From CAZJRB01 sp964547995 (GTDB lineage: Bacteria > Planctomycetota > Planctomycetia > Pirellulales > Thermoguttaceae): DNA of 48,373 nt. The stretch is taken from positions 1-48,373 of the forward strand of contig CAZJRB010000050.1 of assembly GCA_964547995.1 (NCBI GenBank), read 5' to 3'. The notes beneath the pieces were generated by a model. That model was not told the origin of the DNA and searched no databases. It was given only the letters and a program-made list of their open reading frames with translations. Position numbers and translations under genes: made by a program. Positions 1 to 8,863 of the stretch are shown in pieces (position 1 is the first letter of the stretch; every line of letters starts with the position of its first letter).

Positions 1-131
1 CTCATCAAAATCCGACATCAGAAACCAACGTCCAAATCAAAGAAATCAAAAAAGCAGGCCGCATGATGGAACTGAGACGAAATGCACCCATTGTCAATCC
101 GTCCTACAAGTTTGCGTTTGCAACGTTTGGG

Positions 132-1400
132 TCAAATCAGCATCCCTGCAATCGCCGCGGTCATGAAGGCCGCCAGGCTGCCGCCCACAAGCGACCGAAA
201 CCCGTACTTCGCGAAATCTTTCCGCCGCGAGGGTTCCAGCCCGCCGATCCCCCCGATCATCACCGCGATCGAGCCGAAATTGGCAAACCCACACAACGCG
301 TACGTGGCGATCGTGAAAGAACGTTCCGAGAGGCCCTGGCACTCCACAAGACTCCGGTAAGCGATGAACTCGTTGAAGATGGTCTTCTCGCCGATGAGAA
401 GCCCGACGGCCTGCGCATCCTTCCATTCGACTCCCATGATCCAGGCCAACGGTGCACAGACCCAGCCGAGAATCCGTTGAAGGGTCAGCTCTCCGCCAAG
501 TAACTGCTCGACCGTCAGAGAACCGAACCAGGAAAAGACCCAATCCGCCATGATGCTGAATCCTTCGAGCACCCAGTTCATCAGGTAAACCATGGCGATG
601 AAGGCGATGAGCATGGCGACGATGTTCAGCACCAGCTTCAGGCCCTCTCCGGCGCCGCGGCACGCGGCATCGAGAATGTTGGAGTCGGTCCGCGGGACGT
701 CAAGCTCAACCTTTCCCTTGGTCGGCGAATGCTCGGTTTCCGGGACCATGATCTTGGCGATGACCAGCGACGCGGGCGCGGAAATCAACGAAGCGATCAT
801 CAGGTGGCCTGCCAGGTTCTCGACCGGGCAGCCGGCTTTTCTGGCCATGCCGACATAAGCGACCATCGTGCCGCCGGCGACCGTCGCCATGCCCCCGGTC
901 ATCATCGCCATCAGTTCGGACCGGGTCAGCGATTTCAGGTAAGGCCGGATGAACAACGGCGCCGTGGTCATGCCGACAAAGACGTTCGCGGCCGTACACA
1001 ACGATTCCGCTCCGGAAACGTCCATTACCCAGACCATCACGCGCGCCATCGCCTTGATTACCCACTGCAAGATACCCAGGTAGAACAACACGGCCGTAAG
1101 TGAGGAGAAAACGATCACGGTCGGCATGACGGAAAAGGCGAAGTAGTGCTCTTGAAATCCCTTGTCAAAAACGAATTCCGCACCCTTGTCGGAACATGCG
1201 ATGAATTTCAACATCATCGCCGTAACGAAGTGAAAAATAAAATCCTTCAAAGGGGTCTTCAACAGCAGGGCCGCCAGCGCCAATTGCAACCCGACACCGG
1301 AGAGAATCAGCCGCCGGTTCATCTTCCACCGGTTCTCCGAAGCCAGCCACGCCAAGACCAGCATCGTCAACAAACCGAGCAAGCTGATAAGGCGTTCCAT
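132..1400 (-). CDS. Concentrative nucleoside transporter (CNT/NupC family)
   Basis: Inner-membrane symporter that would import nucleosides with H+ or Na+. The 422-residue product is almost entirely hydrophobic helices and has the usual CNT length. The nucleoside-recognition region shows GGMATVAGGTMVAYVGM near the middle, and the family signature GEKTIFNEFIAY lies near residues 334-345. The start at 1400 is preceded on the minus strand by a purine-rich GGAGCGAGGG ribosome-binding site. It stands alone: the next gene upstream (1679) is divergent. Family assignment is firm; substrate and coupling ion cannot be read from the sequence. Confidence 0.93.
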   Translation of the reverse strand: MERLISLLGLLTMLVLAWLASENRWKMNRRLILSGVGLQLALAALLLKTPLKDFIFHFVTAMMLKFIACSDKGAEFVFDKGFQEHYFAFSVMPTVIVFSSLTAVLFYLGILQWVIKAMARVMVWVMDVSGAESLCTAANVFVGMTTAPLFIRPYLKSLTRSELMAMMTGGMATVAGGTMVAYVGMARKAGCPVENLAGHLMIASLISAPASLVIAKIMVPETEHSPTKGKVELDVPRTDSNILDAACRGAGEGLKLVLNIVAMLIAFIAMVYLMNWVLEGFSIMADWVFSWFGSLTVEQLLGGELTLQRILGWVCAPLAWIMGVEWKDAQAVGLLIGEKTIFNEFIAYRSLVECQGLSERSFTIATYALCGFANFGSIAVMIGGIGGLEPSRRKDFAKYGFRSLVGGSLAAFMTAAIAGMLI

Positions 1401-1678
1401 GGTTCCCTCGCTCCTTTCGACTGCCGGACAATGGGAGCAACCCGTAGGATAGCAGATTTCCCGCGTGGTGGCGAGACTACAAAGCCGCGACCAGTGGTCG
1501 CGGAAATGGCGCCGCGGACGGCACCGGAGTGTGCCTGCTACTATTCTTGTTACAAACCCGTTACACCTCCTCCTGCCGTACTCGGCTAAAATAGTATACG
1601 GATACCCGTACTGATATTCGGAATCCGCTCTGGCCGCTCCCGCCCGGATCGGGTAGCCTGATGGGAGCGAGGTGACCT
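1401..1678. promoter_or_regulatory. Divergent intergenic region with direct-repeat box and one palindrome
   Basis: This spacer separates the nucleoside transporter from the OmpR-type regulator. It holds the perfect palindrome CCGCGACCAGTGGTCGCGG at 1485-1503, preceded by TACAAAG, a motif that returns near 41679 and 41790. Two GTTACA hexamers at 1549-1554 and 1560-1565 are 11 bp apart, the period expected for tandem OmpR/PhoB-type sites. A possible -10 (TAAAAT, 1587-1592) follows. Autoregulation of the downstream regulator is inference. Confidence 0.4.
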
Positions 1679-2380
1679 ATGACGAAACAACGAATCCTGA
1701 CGGTTGAAGACGACACGGCCATCCGGCGCGGGATCGTCGATGCGCTGACGTTTGCCGGGTACGACGTCCTGGAAGCGGGCGACGGGGAAACCGGCCTCGA
1801 AATGGCCACCAAGCGGCAGTTCGATCTGCTGCTCTTGGACCTCGTGCTGCCCGGCCGCGACGGGTTTGAAATCCTTGAAGAGGTCCGGCGCACCCGACCC
1901 ACCTTGCCCGTGATTATCCTCTCCGCCCGGGGGGAAGAGCCCGACCGGGTCCGCGGGCTCCACGACGGGGCCGACGACTACGTGGTCAAGCCGTTCAGCG
2001 TCAAGGAGCTGCTCGCCCGGGTCGAAGCCGTCATGCGACGCACGGCCGAGCGGCCGACCGACATCACCGAGATCGATATCCCCGGCGGGCGGATTGATCT
2101 CGCGCGGTGCGAAGTCTGCTTCGACGACGGCGGGCGGTTCGAGCTTTCCGAGCGCGAGATGGAGCTGGTCCGCTATCTGGCGACCAACCCCGGCCGGGCC
2201 GTCTCCCGCGACGAGCTGCTCGCGAACGTTTGGCGGATCACCCCCAAGGGCGTTACGACAAGAACCATCGACATGCACATCGCGCGATTGCGCGAGAAAA
2301 TCGAACTCGACCTCGACGAACCGGCCGTGATACTGACCGTGCGTGGGAAAGGATACATGTTTGGAGGAGGAAGCGAGTAG
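1679..2380 (+). CDS. OmpR/PhoB-family response regulator
   Basis: Two-domain DNA-binding response regulator, 233 residues. The receiver domain (about 1-120) has the acidic pair EDD at 10-12, the phospho-acceptor Asp54 in LLLLDLVLPG, the conserved Ser in ILSAR and the Lys in VVKPFSVKE. The C-terminal winged helix (about 135-230) carries the typical LSEREMELVRYLATNPG and TRTIDMHIARLREKI motifs. The start is supported by GAGGTGACCT just upstream. It probably takes phosphate from the sensor kinase at 2756; the two are separated by about 375 bases of palindromic repeats, which is unusual for such a pair. Confidence 0.95.
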   Translation: MTKQRILTVEDDTAIRRGIVDALTFAGYDVLEAGDGETGLEMATKRQFDLLLLDLVLPGRDGFEILEEVRRTRPTLPVIILSARGEEPDRVRGLHDGADDYVVKPFSVKELLARVEAVMRRTAERPTDITEIDIPGGRIDLARCEVCFDDGGRFELSEREMELVRYLATNPGRAVSRDELLANVWRITPKGVTTRTIDMHIARLREKIELDLDEPAVILTVRGKGYMFGGGSE

Positions 2381-2755
2381 TGAGTGGTGAGCAGTCTGAA
2401 GGATTGGTGCAAGATTGGAGCAAAAGCCCCGGCACTGTGTACCGGGGTTGGAAGCAGCGGACGAGCAAACGTTTTTCATAAAGCCGCGACCGTTGAGGCC
2501 GTGACTTTTTGTAGGGAACGCCCTCTGTGGCGTTCCGAAACCCGGAAAACACGCTCGTTGCTGCTTCCCGGAACGCCACAGAGGGCGTTCCCTACAGACT
2601 GAACGTGTCAAACGCCAAAAAGTCACAGTCTCGTTGGTCGTGTCGAACGACCCGGCGGCCGCATGTAGTGATGCAGGATGGAAGACACCGTGGAAACTTC
2701 GAGCAGAACCCCGGCACGCAGTGCCGGGGCTTTACTCTAAACCCTAAATCCTCAA
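2381..2755. repeat. Nested array of twin-hairpin palindromes
   Basis: No gene is supported here. Three inverted pairs sit one inside another. Outermost is a CCCCGGCAC-type hairpin at 2427-2447 answered by an inverted copy at 2709-2729 (9-bp stem, 3-base loop). Next, a GCGACC...GTGACTTTTT stretch at about 2482-2510 has an inverted counterpart at about 2616-2645. Innermost is a perfect 26-bp inverted repeat, 2511-2536 with 2570-2595, whose arms each also fold as GGAACGCC/GGCGTTCC around a 6-base loop. No T-run follows the stems, so simple terminator function is not obvious. Confidence 0.85.
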
Positions 2756-4681
2756 ATGACCGGTACCTACAAAATCTGGATCGGCTTCATCCTCTGCCTG
2801 GCGATCGTGCTGTCCGCGATGGGATGGGTGACGCTGACGGCACTGAGGCTGGATGAAGCCCAGGCGGATGCCCGGCGCGACGAGGCCGAGGCATTGCGTC
2901 AAGAAGCGCAGGCCCGGCGTCAGGAGGCGGAAGTCCGCCGCCAGGCCGCCTGGGAGGAGAACGTCCGGCTCGCCTTGTGGCGGATGGACTCGACGCTGGC
3001 CCCGTTCGTCGCGCAGGAGAGCGTTCGGCCTTACTTCGCCTACAGCGCGTTCGTGCCGGTCAACCGGGCGTACGGCAACATGTTCAACGACCGGGGCGGC
3101 GGCGAGATGCTGGTCCCGTCCCCCCTGTTGACGGAGAAATCGCCGAACGTTCTGGTCTACTTCCAATTCGAGCCGGACGGCCGGCTCACGTCGCCCCAGG
3201 TCCCACTCGGCGGCAACTACAAGCTGGCCGTGCCAAACCAGGTCAGCGAAGAGACCGTCCAGCGGGCGAAGAAGCAGTTGGAACAACTCGCCGCGCTCTT
3301 CGACCGCAAGAAGCTGATCGCCATGCTTCCGGAGAGCACGTCCGAGCCGGTTGAGATGGTCGTCTCACCGCTGCAACAAGACGCCGGACAGCGTCTGGCG
3401 CAGAAGACGCAGCGATACAACGATCTCCAGCTCCGGGGCCGCGGGGCCGTCGAGTTCAGCGAGCGGAATCTTGCTGTCCAGCAACAAGCCAACACCATGG
3501 CCATGAATCGCGACCAGCAGTTCCAACAGCTCGAACAGTTTCAGCTTGCGGAGTTGATGCCCACGACCGACGTCCGGGGCGTGTTGATGAAGCCGCTTTG
3601 GATCGACGGCCATTTGATCCTTGCCCGGCGGGTCCCGGTCGGCGGAAAAGAGTACGTCCAGGGCTGCCTGCTCGACTGGCCGGCCATCAAGACCTCGCTC
3701 CTGGAAACCGTCGAGGATCTGCTGCCGGAAGCCGATTTGAAACCGGTCACCGGCACGCCCGGCGTGGACGAAGCCCGCATGCTGGCCGCCTTGCCCGTGC
3801 GTTTGCTGCCCGGCAAGCCGGCGACGGCCGATCTGCCAATTCCCGGGATGCCCGGGTTGAAAACACCCGCAGCCGCCGGCGGTTTCCTCTCGCCGATCCG
3901 CCTGTCGCTGTTGATCGCCTGGATATGCATGCTGCTGGCGGCGCTGGCGGTTGCCGCGTTGCTGTTGGGCGTGATGCGCCTGAGCGAACGCCGCGCGTCG
4001 TTCGTCACCGCGGTCACTCACGAGCTGCGAACGCCGCTTACGACCTTCCAGATGTACGCCGAGATGCTGGCCGAAGACATGGTGCAGGATGACGGGCAGC
4101 GGCGGCACTACCTCGCCACCCTTCGGGCGGAAGCGGTGCGGCTGACCCACATGGTCGAGAACGTGCTGGCCTATGCCCGGATCGAGCGAGGACGGGCCGA
4201 CGGCCGGGTCGAGTGGATCTCGCTCCGCCAGCTCATCGAGCCCATGAAGGAGCGCCTCGCTGGCCGCGCCGAGCAGGCCGGCATGCAGCTCGAGTTCGAC
4301 TCGGCAGACGGGGCCGGGGAGTGTACGGTCTCGGCAAACGTCTCAGCCGTCGAGCAGGTGCTCTTCAACTTGGTCGACAACGCGTGCAAATACGCCGCGA
4401 AAGCCTCCGACAAGCGGATCCATTTCCGCATCGAAGGGCACGACGGGCACGCAACGGTGAGCGTGCGGGACCACGGCCCCGGCATCGCGCCCCCGGTCCG
4501 CCGCAAGCTGTTCCGCTCGTTCTCGAAATCGGCCCAGGAGGCGGCCCAAACGGCCCCCGGCGTCGGCCTCGGCCTGGCCCTGAGCCGCCGGCTGGCCCGC
4601 GACATGGGCGGCGACCTGCGCATCGACGAAAGCATCGAGGACGGGGCACGATTTGTGCTGACGCTCACGAAGCGAACGTAG
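2756..4681 (+). CDS. Membrane sensor histidine kinase
   Basis: Partner kinase for the OmpR-type regulator, 641 residues. A first membrane segment spans about 7-27 and is followed by a charged coiled coil rich in RRQEAE-like heptads (about 32-75). A large presumably periplasmic region runs to a second membrane segment at about 382-405. The dimerisation/phosphorylation domain has His422 in AVTHELRTPLTTFQMYAEML; the ATPase domain shows N-box NLVDNACKYA, G1 DHGPGI and G2 GVGLGLALSRRLA. The first ATG is used; no convincing ribosome-binding site precedes it because the leader is repeat sequence. The sensory region matches no ligand-binding domain that I recognise. Confidence 0.93.
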   Translation: MTGTYKIWIGFILCLAIVLSAMGWVTLTALRLDEAQADARRDEAEALRQEAQARRQEAEVRRQAAWEENVRLALWRMDSTLAPFVAQESVRPYFAYSAFVPVNRAYGNMFNDRGGGEMLVPSPLLTEKSPNVLVYFQFEPDGRLTSPQVPLGGNYKLAVPNQVSEETVQRAKKQLEQLAALFDRKKLIAMLPESTSEPVEMVVSPLQQDAGQRLAQKTQRYNDLQLRGRGAVEFSERNLAVQQQANTMAMNRDQQFQQLEQFQLAELMPTTDVRGVLMKPLWIDGHLILARRVPVGGKEYVQGCLLDWPAIKTSLLETVEDLLPEADLKPVTGTPGVDEARMLAALPVRLLPGKPATADLPIPGMPGLKTPAAAGGFLSPIRLSLLIAWICMLLAALAVAALLLGVMRLSERRASFVTAVTHELRTPLTTFQMYAEMLAEDMVQDDGQRRHYLATLRAEAVRLTHMVENVLAYARIERGRADGRVEWISLRQLIEPMKERLAGRAEQAGMQLEFDSADGAGECTVSANVSAVEQVLFNLVDNACKYAAKASDKRIHFRIEGHDGHATVSVRDHGPGIAPPVRRKLFRSFSKSAQEAAQTAPGVGLGLALSRRLARDMGGDLRIDESIEDGARFVLTLTKRT

Positions 4682-4697
4682 ATTCGCACTTGCAATG

Positions 4698-4774
4698 TTT
4701 AGCGGCCGACGGCACGTCGGCCAGGTTGTGCGTTGCCAATGCTCCCTTTCGCCGTCGTGCCGACGGCGGCTAAA
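4698..4774. repeat. Twin-hairpin palindromic element (TTTAGC type)
   Basis: An inverted repeat begins TTTAGC at 4698 and ends in GGCTAAA near 4774. The left arm folds as GCCGACG/CGTCGGC with loop GCA (4705-4721). The right arm folds as GCCGTCG/CGACGGC with loop TGC (4751-4767). Relative to each other the arms differ by an A/T swap on both sides of the same stem, so each hairpin stays intact. A related single hairpin lies at 40582-40598. Confidence 0.8.
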
Positions 4775-4831
4775 CGAACACTCCCGCTGCCGCCGGTGAA
4801 TTCTGTCCGTAGGGGCTTCGACCCTCGGGGG

Positions 4832-5524
4832 TCACTTTCGTTTCCGGTTTCTCTTTCTCGCTGCTTGGGCCGCCTTGCGTTTCTTCTTCTCCCGTTTTTG
4901 TTTTTCCCGGCTCTTCTCAACACTGCTGAATGCAGGAAACTCCTCGTTGTGGAACGAAGGAAGCCTCTCGACGGTCGGCATCCGGGTTTTCTGCTGCAAT
5001 AGTTGAGCGTTGTACTGGAGCATGAAGGCGTCCATGCCCGCTTTGTTCGTCATGTCGAAGCCGGCCGACTGGCCCGCCATGAAAAACGATTTCGCCATCC
5101 CGAAGTTCGAGGGGTCGTTCATGATTCCCGGGAAGTCGGGCTCGATTTCGCGGAGGAACTTCAGCATGGTCCCGGCACGAGGCAAGTTGTATTCCCGCCC
5201 AAGGTAGTTCCAGAACGCCGTCAACTCCGGGACGACATCCGCGGCGGAGTCTTCGGACGTTGTGGATATCTTGCGGGGGAACAGCTCCGTGAGGACCTCT
5301 TTGAAATCCCCCAACGTCATCTCCGGTAAGTTGACGCCGAGATAGGTGCCCCCGTAGTACATCACCTGGCTGGCCCAGAAGCCCATGTTTGGGTCGGCCT
5401 CCAGCCGCGATTTCCCCTCCGGAGAATCGAAGAACCGTTCCATCACTTCCTGCATGTAGTCTTCCAGCCCGCTTTCCGGGTCGGAACCCTCCCAATCGAT
5501 CCGTTGATCAATGCGAAAAGACAT
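4832..5524 (-). CDS. Uncharacterised protein with strongly basic C-terminal tail
   Basis: I do not recognise this 230-residue protein. It is soluble with no signal peptide. Aromatic motifs such as GFWASQVMYYGGTYLG and an acidic middle section precede a low-complexity tail of about 30 residues made almost only of Lys, Arg, Gln and Ala (EKQKREKKKRKAAQAARKRN). The ATG at 5524 is chosen because GGAGGAAAA precedes it on the minus strand; an in-frame extension of 42 residues to 5650 lacks such support. The tail suggests binding to nucleic acid or another polyanion, which is inference. Confidence 0.75.
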   Translation of the reverse strand: MSFRIDQRIDWEGSDPESGLEDYMQEVMERFFDSPEGKSRLEADPNMGFWASQVMYYGGTYLGVNLPEMTLGDFKEVLTELFPRKISTTSEDSAADVVPELTAFWNYLGREYNLPRAGTMLKFLREIEPDFPGIMNDPSNFGMAKSFFMAGQSAGFDMTNKAGMDAFMLQYNAQLLQQKTRMPTVERLPSFHNEEFPAFSSVEKSREKQKREKKKRKAAQAARKRNRKRK

Positions 5525-5708
5525 TTTTCCTCCTTGGACAATCCTTTCTCCCGGTCCGTTATCCCACCGGGCATTGCCGAATTTCCCCGGCCGCGCCACG
5601 GGCGCCGCAAGACACAACGGCCGGTAGTATGGCAGATCACGGCCGGACATGTCAATTGGAGTTTCGGCGGCGGTTTGCGCGCCGACGGGAGCGCAAAAGG
5701 CGCCGCGG

Positions 5709-7367
5709 TTATTTTGCCGGGGGGCGGGAGCGTGAAGATTTCGCCTCCTCGACAGAGGCGGCCGCCTCCCCAGGGTCGTCCTGCTTCGACGGCGGCTTCT
5801 TGTCGAAACCGGCCACGCTGGCCAGCGTGTCGGGCAGTTCCACGCCGCCGATGTCCTTCATCACCTGCATCATCGGCGGCAGGGTGCGGGCCATGTTCGT
5901 CAGCCAGTTGGCGGTGCTGCTGGCGCCGTTGCTGTCGGGGGCGTCCCAGACGACGATTTTGTCGAACTTGATGTTCGAGATCGCCTGGGCCGAGGCCTCG
6001 ACCAGGTTGTCGAAGTGCTCGAGCATCAACATCTGGAAAGCCTGTTGGGCCCCGCCGCACGCCTCGACGATCCGCTGCAAGCCGTCGCCCTTCTTGGCCA
6101 GGATTTCGTACTGGCCGCGGGCTTCGGCCTCGAGCCTGGCGTAGATGGCGGCTGCGTCGCCCTCGGCCTCGATGCGGAGCTTGGCGGCCTCGGCCTCGGC
6201 CTCGACCTGGATCTTTGCCTTTTCGGCCTTGGCCGGGGCTTCCAGTTCGGCGCGGCGTTTGGCCTCGATCCGTTTGGCCTCGGCCACTGCCGCTTTGGCG
6301 CGGGCAATGTGCTCGGCCTCGAGCACGGCGCCCTCGGCGGTGACCTTCTCCGTTTCCCCCAGTTGGTAGGCCTCGGCCTTCTTCACCTGCAAGGTGGCCT
6401 GGGAAGCGGCGATGTCGGCCTTGGCGACGTTTTCGCCCTCGACCGCCCGGGCGTCGGCGTCGGCCAGCTTGACGCGCATGTCCCGCTCGGCCTCCTTGAC
6501 CTGGGCCTCGCGCTCGAAGGCGGCCGACTGTTCGCCGACGACCTGCTCCTTCTCGAGTTCGGCGACGCGGACGGCCTGGTCGCGCATGGCCTCGCGGGTG
6601 CCGATCTTCTGGACCTTCTCGGCGTTGGCAACTTCGACGGCCTTTTCTCGCTCGGCGTCGGCCACGCGGATGGCGCCCATCTTCTCGTTGTCGGCGACGT
6701 CGCCGCGGGCGGTCTGGATGGCCTCCGAGGCGGCCTTCTGGCCGATCGCCTCGATGTAGCCCGACTCGTCCGTGATGTCCGTGATGTTCACGTTGATCGC
6801 CACCAGGCCGATCTTCAGCAGTTCCGGCTCGAGCGACTGCTGGATATGGGTCAGGAATTTGTCGCGGTCGCGGTTAATCTCCTCGATCCCCATCGAGGCA
6901 ATCACCTGCCGAAGCTGCCCGAATATGATCTCCGAGGCCTGCTTCTCGATCTCGTGAAAGCTCAGACCCAACAGGCGGATGGCCGCGTTCTGCATCAGTT
7001 CCGGGGTGGTCCCGATGGCCACGGTAAACACGCTGGGTACGTTGACGCGGATGTTTTCGGACGACAAGGCCCCGCGCAGAGGAATCTCAATCTGCATCGG
7101 TTCGAGGCTCAGCCAGGCATAGTCCTGGATCAGGGGATAGACCAGCCGGGCGCCGCCGTGGATGCAAGTGGCCGCCTCGCCGCGCCCCGTCTTGCCGTAG
7201 ACGACCAGCAGGCGGTTGCTGGGGCAGCGCTTGTAATACTTTAGCACCAGCAACAGGAAACCGAAGAAGACGACCAGCACCAGCACCGCAGTGATCGCCA
7301 CGATCTGCGTGGTCTTGTCGCCCGAGAGAGCTTGAAAAAGTGAGGCAAACAGGGAAGCATTCATCAT
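5709..7367 (-). CDS. Flotillin-like SPFH-domain membrane protein
   Basis: Scaffold protein of membrane microdomains, 552 residues. One transmembrane helix (about 21-43) is followed by an SPFH/band-7 domain (about 45-220, with SFHEIEKQASEIIFGQLRQV and SLEPELLKIGLVAINVNI). A long Ala/Glu-rich coiled coil (about 225-450) contains repeated EAEA, EKAKIQ and AEGDAAA motifs, as in flotillins. The C terminus ends in a basic, Ser/Pro-rich tail. Its start overlaps the stop of the NfeD-like gene by 4 bases (ATGA), so the two are translationally coupled. NfeD-flotillin pairing is a known, widely conserved arrangement. Confidence 0.93.
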   Translation of the reverse strand: MMNASLFASLFQALSGDKTTQIVAITAVLVLVVFFGFLLLVLKYYKRCPSNRLLVVYGKTGRGEAATCIHGGARLVYPLIQDYAWLSLEPMQIEIPLRGALSSENIRVNVPSVFTVAIGTTPELMQNAAIRLLGLSFHEIEKQASEIIFGQLRQVIASMGIEEINRDRDKFLTHIQQSLEPELLKIGLVAINVNITDITDESGYIEAIGQKAASEAIQTARGDVADNEKMGAIRVADAEREKAVEVANAEKVQKIGTREAMRDQAVRVAELEKEQVVGEQSAAFEREAQVKEAERDMRVKLADADARAVEGENVAKADIAASQATLQVKKAEAYQLGETEKVTAEGAVLEAEHIARAKAAVAEAKRIEAKRRAELEAPAKAEKAKIQVEAEAEAAKLRIEAEGDAAAIYARLEAEARGQYEILAKKGDGLQRIVEACGGAQQAFQMLMLEHFDNLVEASAQAISNIKFDKIVVWDAPDSNGASSTANWLTNMARTLPPMMQVMKDIGGVELPDTLASVAGFDKKPPSKQDDPGEAAASVEEAKSSRSRPPAK

Positions 7368-8047
7368 GGTTGTTCCTTTTCTTCTTCAGTTTCCAAGAAC
7401 GGTTCGACTTGGAGGGTATTTGAGGTAATGACATCCGTCACGACAATTTTGGCGCCCGGCGCCAGGGCGTGGCCGGCAGTCAGGGCCAGGTATTCCATGG
7501 TCCGGTTTTGCAGGTTGATCTGGATTTTTCCGCTCCCTGACTCATCGGCGGGGATCGTGGTGTAGACGGTGCCGTGTTTTCCCACCGCGTGCTCGATGCG
7601 TGCGGTCCCTTCGGCCTTGAGCTTGCCGATGCTGAGGATCAGGGCATAGACCCCGTACATGGCCGCCAGTCCGGCGACTCCGCCTGTGAGCAGTTGTCCG
7701 GACTCCTCCATGCCGGCCGCCTCCGCTCCCAGGCCGCCAAGGCCGAAGAAGGCCAACGCGGCCACGACCGTGCGGAATGAGATTACGCCGAACAGCCAGG
7801 TCGAGGCTACGTGGTGGTCCCCGTGATGAACGTCGTGTGCCGCGCCGGCATGGACGTCTCCACCCAAATCGTGCCCGATGTCTCCACCCACGTCTCCATG
7901 AAAATCGCCGCCGAAATGGTGACCGATGTCGTGGGGTACGTCGATATTGAGCGCTTCGCCCCCCAGCCCGATCAGTAACAAGAGGAACTGCAACACCAGA
8001 ACCGTACCGCCGACGGCGGCGCAGATCAGAAAAATGGTCGTCAACAT
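7364..8047 (-). CDS. NfeD/YqiJ-like membrane protein with His-rich loop
   Basis: Partner of the flotillin, 227 residues. Hydrophobic segments lie at about 3-28, 83-105 and 116-141, and an OB-fold-like C-terminal domain at about 145-225 (GTVYTTIPADESGSGKIQINL). Between the first two helices, residues 39-79 form a loop of Gly, Asp and His with 11 histidines (for example HHFGGDFHGDVGGDIGHDLG). That loop could bind divalent metal; this is inference from composition. A strong purine-rich site (GGGGGTGAG) precedes the ATG at 8047. Confidence 0.88.
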   Translation of the reverse strand: MLTTIFLICAAVGGTVLVLQFLLLLIGLGGEALNIDVPHDIGHHFGGDFHGDVGGDIGHDLGGDVHAGAAHDVHHGDHHVASTWLFGVISFRTVVAALAFFGLGGLGAEAAGMEESGQLLTGGVAGLAAMYGVYALILSIGKLKAEGTARIEHAVGKHGTVYTTIPADESGSGKIQINLQNRTMEYLALTAGHALAPGAKIVVTDVITSNTLQVEPFLETEEEKEQP

Positions 8048-8633
8048 GACTCACCCCCTATCCTTACACGTCCCGTTTCAGGTTCCCTCACACAGGAATT
8101 CGTCCGGCAGGGGGAAATCTTGGATAAACAACCGACGTGCGCGGCGGAATGCCCTCCGCGAAGGCGCAGGGTACAACCCAAAATATCTATGATAGTTCCT
8201 GATACCGGGGCGTCTACCCTCCGGATGTGTGATTTATGCATCCCCCCCGTTGGGGGAGCGAGACGGGGCACGTGGCTGTATCGGCCGGGAAAGCATGGGA
8301 GGACGAGTGCAAACCGGCGTTCGCCCAGAAACGGAAGAACGCAGAAAAGGATGGCGAGGCGTCCAGTTGCAGTCGCTTAAGCCGTTATCCATCGGCGCCC
8401 CGCCATCCCAAGGGGCGGCGGGGCCCAAAGGGGAAATGCACCCCGCCTGTCGCGTGCCGCGCGAGGGCAAGCGCGGCTGTTAGGGGCACACATTTGTGCC
8501 CGCTCCATCGTTCAATGTAATCGTATGCTTCGTCCGAATACCGTACCATCGGGAAAACCCTGGTCGGGGGCTGGGAAAAATCCTACCCCGCCCGCCCCGA
8601 CAAGTGGGGCAGGATTCGTCTCCATGGGTCGTT
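8048..8633. other. Long intergenic stretch without a supported gene
   Basis: Together with the leader to 8863 this is about 816 bases lacking a convincing gene. Short overlapping frames exist on both strands but have no ribosome-binding site, domain or coherent composition. Visible structure: a 7-bp hairpin GGGCACA/TGTGCCC at 8484-8501 and an imperfect inverted repeat at 8579-8589 with 8606-8616 (AATCCTACCCC against GGGGCAGGATT), lying directly upstream of the sigma54 promoter at 8634. Confidence 0.6.
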
Positions 8634-8649
8634 TGGCATTGAAGTTGCA
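8634..8649 (+). promoter_or_regulatory. Candidate sigma54 promoter (-24/-12) of the secreted protein-kinase-regulator operon
   Basis: The sequence TGGCATTGAAGTTGCA has the invariant GG and GC dinucleotides with the required 10-base interval and matches consensus TGGCAC-N5-TTGCW at nearly all positions. It lies about 215 bases upstream of the gene at 8864, so the leader would be long. The operon encodes a sigma54-dependent activator, which supports autoregulation. Confidence 0.6.
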
Positions 8650-8863
8650 CTTGCCTTGTGAGACAAGGCCCCGGGCCAAACGCAACGAAGGTGTCCTGGT
8701 GCGTCTGGCCTGAAAACCTGCGGCCCTTGTTGCTGAAATCCGGTGGACGCGGATGTTCGGGGCCCGGCAATAGAAACGGCGTCTGCAAGAAGGTGCCGAT
8801 GGGGCCGAGAGTAGTGTGCAACTATTGCAGGGCGCCGGAATTCAACCTTGGAGGACCAAAGCG

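Noticed and set aside
2427..2729. Intrinsic terminators or a CRISPR array as explanation of the palindromes
   Set aside because: Stems are not followed by T-runs, and there are no regularly spaced direct repeats with unique spacers or cas genes.
8525..8713. Short frame across the sigma54 promoter at 8634
   Set aside because: Contains the promoter and an inverted repeat; no ribosome-binding site or domain.
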